This document shows positions 14,866 through 16,364 of a DNA stretch of 16,364 nt, piece by piece. Source of the DNA: an uncultured Cellulosilyticum sp. (lineage in GTDB: Bacteria > Bacillota > Clostridia > Lachnospirales > Cellulosilyticaceae); contig CAKVCL010000048.1 in the NCBI GenBank assembly GCA_934725855.1, positions 1-16,364 of the forward strand. Direction: 5' to 3'. The notes beneath the pieces were generated by a model. That model was not told the DNA's origin. It saw nothing but the letters and a program-made list of their open reading frames with translations, and searched no databases. How positions within the stretch are numbered: the first letter of the stretch is position 1; every line of letters starts with the position of its first letter. A program made the position numbers and the translations under genes.

Positions 14866-15486
14866 ATGAAAGTTATCTTGGTAAATGGGAGTCCTAAAGA
14901 AAAGGGATGTACTTTTACAGCACTAAGTGAAGTAGCAGGAGCATTAGAAAAGAATGGTATTGAAACTGAGATTTTTCACATAGGAAAAGCTGCTATTATT
15001 GGTTGCCAAGGATGTGGCGGATGCAAAAAGATTGGAAAATGTGTTTATAATGATAGCGTTAATGAGTTTGTAGAAAAAGCAAAAGAGGCAGATGGATTTA
15101 TTTTTGGTTCACCAGTTCATTACGCAGCTGCATCAGGAGCACTTACTTCATTTTTAGATAGAGCATTCTATTCAGGAAAGCCATATTTAGAATATAAACC
15201 AGGTGCAGCAATCGTTAGTTGCCGTAGAGGTGGAGCCACTGCAGCCTTTGAACAACTTAACAAGTATTTCACAATTTCTTGTATGCCAATAGTTTCTTCT
15301 CAATATTGGAATATGGTACATGGTAATAAACCAGAAGAAGTTAAACAAGACTTAGAAGGAATGCAAACCATGAGAACATTAGGTAATAATATGGCTTGGT
15401 TATTAAAAGCAATTGAAGCAGGAAAAAATGCAGGAGTTGATAAACCAGAAAATGAAGTAAAGGTTGCAACTAACTTTATTAGATAG
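14866..15486 (+). CDS. iron-sulfur flavoprotein-like NAD(P)H-dependent FMN oxidoreductase
   Basis: The protein has 206 residues and a flavodoxin-like fold. The FMN phosphate-binding loop is VNGSPKEKGCT near residues 6-16. The segment GFIFGSPVHYAAASGALTSFLDRAF (about 77-101) is typical of the NADPH-dependent FMN reductase family. Cysteines C47, C50, C53 and C59 form a CX2CX2CX5C motif in GCQGCGGCKKIGKC, the compact four-cysteine spacing described for archaeal iron-sulfur flavoproteins. The motif suggests a [4Fe-4S] cluster next to FMN. The protein probably transfers electrons in the cytoplasm; its partners and substrate are unknown. AGGAGG lies upstream of the ATG. It is a single-gene unit, closed by the terminator at 15500-15535. 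Confidence 0.9.
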   Translation: MKVILVNGSPKEKGCTFTALSEVAGALEKNGIETEIFHIGKAAIIGCQGCGGCKKIGKCVYNDSVNEFVEKAKEADGFIFGSPVHYAAASGALTSFLDRAFYSGKPYLEYKPGAAIVSCRRGGATAAFEQLNKYFTISCMPIVSSQYWNMVHGNKPEEVKQDLEGMQTMRTLGNNMAWLLKAIEAGKNAGVDKPENEVKVATNFIR

Positions 15487-15499
15487 GGTATCAATTAGT

Positions 15500-15535
15500 A
15501 AAGGACGATATCATTAAAGAGATATTGTCCTTTTT
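15500..15535 (+). terminator. intrinsic terminator after the flavoprotein gene
   Basis: AAAGGACGATATC (15500-15512) pairs with GATATTGTCCTTT (15521-15533), with one G-T wobble and an 8-base loop, ending in a run of five Ts. It separates the flavoprotein gene from the HD-domain gene. Confidence 0.9.
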
Positions 15536-15657
15536 ATAATTTATATAAAACATTATTTATTATAAGCTATCAGTGTATAGTAGTGTTCGTTATGAGTAGT
15601 TTAATTATTGTAAAGTATAGTATGATAAAATAAAAGATAGTAGAATGGAGTGAAAAA

Positions 15658-16140
15658 ATGAAAGAATTAATGAATGCTATGATTGATTATTATAGTGGAG
15701 ATGCAATGCGCACTCAACATTTTATAAAAGTACATAGTCTGGCAAAACTTATAGGGGAAATGGAGAGTATTTCAGAAAAAGAACTATTTATATTAGAGTC
15801 AGTGGCCTTAGTACATGATATAGGAATAAAGAAAGCAGAAGCTAAATATGGATCATCTGATGGAAAGTTACAAGAAGAACTAGGACCAGATATAGCAAAA
15901 GAAATGTTAATGAAATTAGATTACAGCAACGATGATATAGAAAGAATTTGTTATTTAGTAGGACATCATCATACATACTCTAATATACAAGGAGTGGATT
16001 ATCAAATTCTAGTAGAAGCTGATTTCTTAGTTAATATGTACGAAGATAAAATGAGTGAAATAAGTAAAAAGGCAGCTTATGAGAAGATATTTAAGACAAA
16101 GTCTGGAAAAAAGTTATGTAAGGTAATGTATCAGTTATAG
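15658..16140 (+). CDS. HD-domain phosphohydrolase family protein
   Basis: The protein has 160 residues, nearly all of it one helical HD domain. Metal-binding residues are visible: H21 or H26 in the first helix, the HD pair H53-D54 in ALVHDIG, the histidine cluster H103-H105 in VGHHHTYS, and D122 in VEADFLVN. HD proteins of this size hydrolyse phosphate esters, often nucleotides, but the substrate cannot be deduced. There is no signal peptide or membrane segment, so it is cytoplasmic. The ribosome site GGAGTGA is about 5 bases before the ATG. It is the last gene before the downstream rRNA operon, on the same strand. No clear terminator was seen in the 87 bases between its stop and the rRNA promoter. 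Confidence 0.88.
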   Translation: MKELMNAMIDYYSGDAMRTQHFIKVHSLAKLIGEMESISEKELFILESVALVHDIGIKKAEAKYGSSDGKLQEELGPDIAKEMLMKLDYSNDDIERICYLVGHHHTYSNIQGVDYQILVEADFLVNMYEDKMSEISKKAAYEKIFKTKSGKKLCKVMYQL

Positions 16141-16189
16141 ATTAATGCAAAAAATTATCATAAGAGAAACATATGGTGTAGGATTAAAG

Positions 16190-16256
16190 AAAGGAGAAAA
16201 GAAAAAAATAAAATTTAAGAAAAGGTATTGACTTATTTTAAGCATTGGTGTAACAT
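16190..16256 (+). promoter_or_regulatory. rRNA operon promoter with AT-rich upstream element
   Basis: TTGACT (16228-16233) and TAACAT (16251-16256) are separated by exactly 17 bases. The preceding ~35 bases are almost purely A and T with long A-runs, as in the UP elements of rRNA promoters. The start would be near 16262-16264. The rRNA-type leader that follows supports the assignment. Confidence 0.75.
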
Positions 16257-16262
16257 TATACG

Positions 16263-16364
16263 AGTCAGCAGCGAAAAGTTGCTAATGTAAATGAACTTTG
16301 AAAACAAAATAGTAACCATAAAACCAGTCGATTCAAAAAAGAATCACAGATTTCAAATGAATCT
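16263..16364 (+). other. leader of the downstream rRNA operon (partial)
   Basis: A small hairpin (AGCAGC 16267-16272 with GTTGCT 16278-16283) is followed by ACTTTGAAAACAAA (16295-16308), the boxA-like antitermination element found before Firmicute 16S genes. Then come ACCAGTC and a GATTC-AAAAAA-GAATC hairpin (16330-16345). A second GAATC at 16359-16363 could pair with the same GATTC. The mature rRNA start is beyond the window, so whether 16S comes first is inferred. Confidence 0.7.

Noticed and set aside
1..16364. CRISPR array, insertion sequence, transposase or phage integrase
   Set aside because: No regularly spaced repeats of array type, no transposase or integrase reading frame and no terminal inverted repeats were seen. 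The only direct repeats are short, promoter-located ones.

Overview
The window is low-GC, Gram-positive DNA. The genes have strong Shine-Dalgarno sites (GGAGG, AGGAGG), a Firmicute-type rRNA leader, a GHKL/LytTR and an OmpR-type two-component system, a BceAB-like transporter and lipoproteins. This suggests a member of the Clostridia, probably near Lachnospiraceae/Cellulosilyticaceae. The genus assignment is an inference from style only. The segment lies between two rRNA operons on the + strand: bases 1 to about 71 are the 3' end of a 23S rRNA gene, and the last ~140 bases are the promoter and leader of another rRNA operon. No 5S gene follows the 23S end; two intrinsic terminators do.

Region by region: (a) 377-1986, two + strand genes for cysteine-rich proteins that share a C-terminal module. 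A terminator separates them, and the first is preceded by a close match to the sporulation sigma-K promoter pattern. (b) 2030-4013, a leftward AgrA/AgrC-like pair (LytTR regulator, then GHKL histidine kinase), divergent from (c) 4219-7061, an overlapping BceA/BceB-like ABC transporter pair. The spacer between them holds candidate LytTR direct repeats. (d) 7154-10123, a leftward MBOAT O-acyltransferase and SGNH-hydrolase pair, the usual machinery for O-acetylating a cell-surface polymer. It has a near-consensus promoter and a ~150-nt leader that may attenuate. (e) 10339-12313, a leftward OmpR-type regulator and histidine kinase, divergent from (f) 12500-14722, a large lipoprotein that joins a probable beta-propeller-like half to a solute-binding-protein half, with no permease beside it. 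The spacer holds four TACAG-like half-sites at 11-12 bp pitch, a probable operator for the regulator. (g) 14866-16140, an iron-sulfur flavoprotein-like oxidoreductase and an HD-domain phosphohydrolase.

Taken together this is an envelope-oriented accessory block between rRNA operons: two sensor systems, each divergent from an envelope or export protein, a surface-polymer acylation pair, and a possible spore-surface protein pair. The two parts most likely to be little described are the cysteine-rich protein pair (a) and the two-component system with its propeller/solute-binding lipoprotein (e-f). Several CDS starts were set to internal ATG codons where the Shine-Dalgarno position requires it (1663, 10123, 12313).
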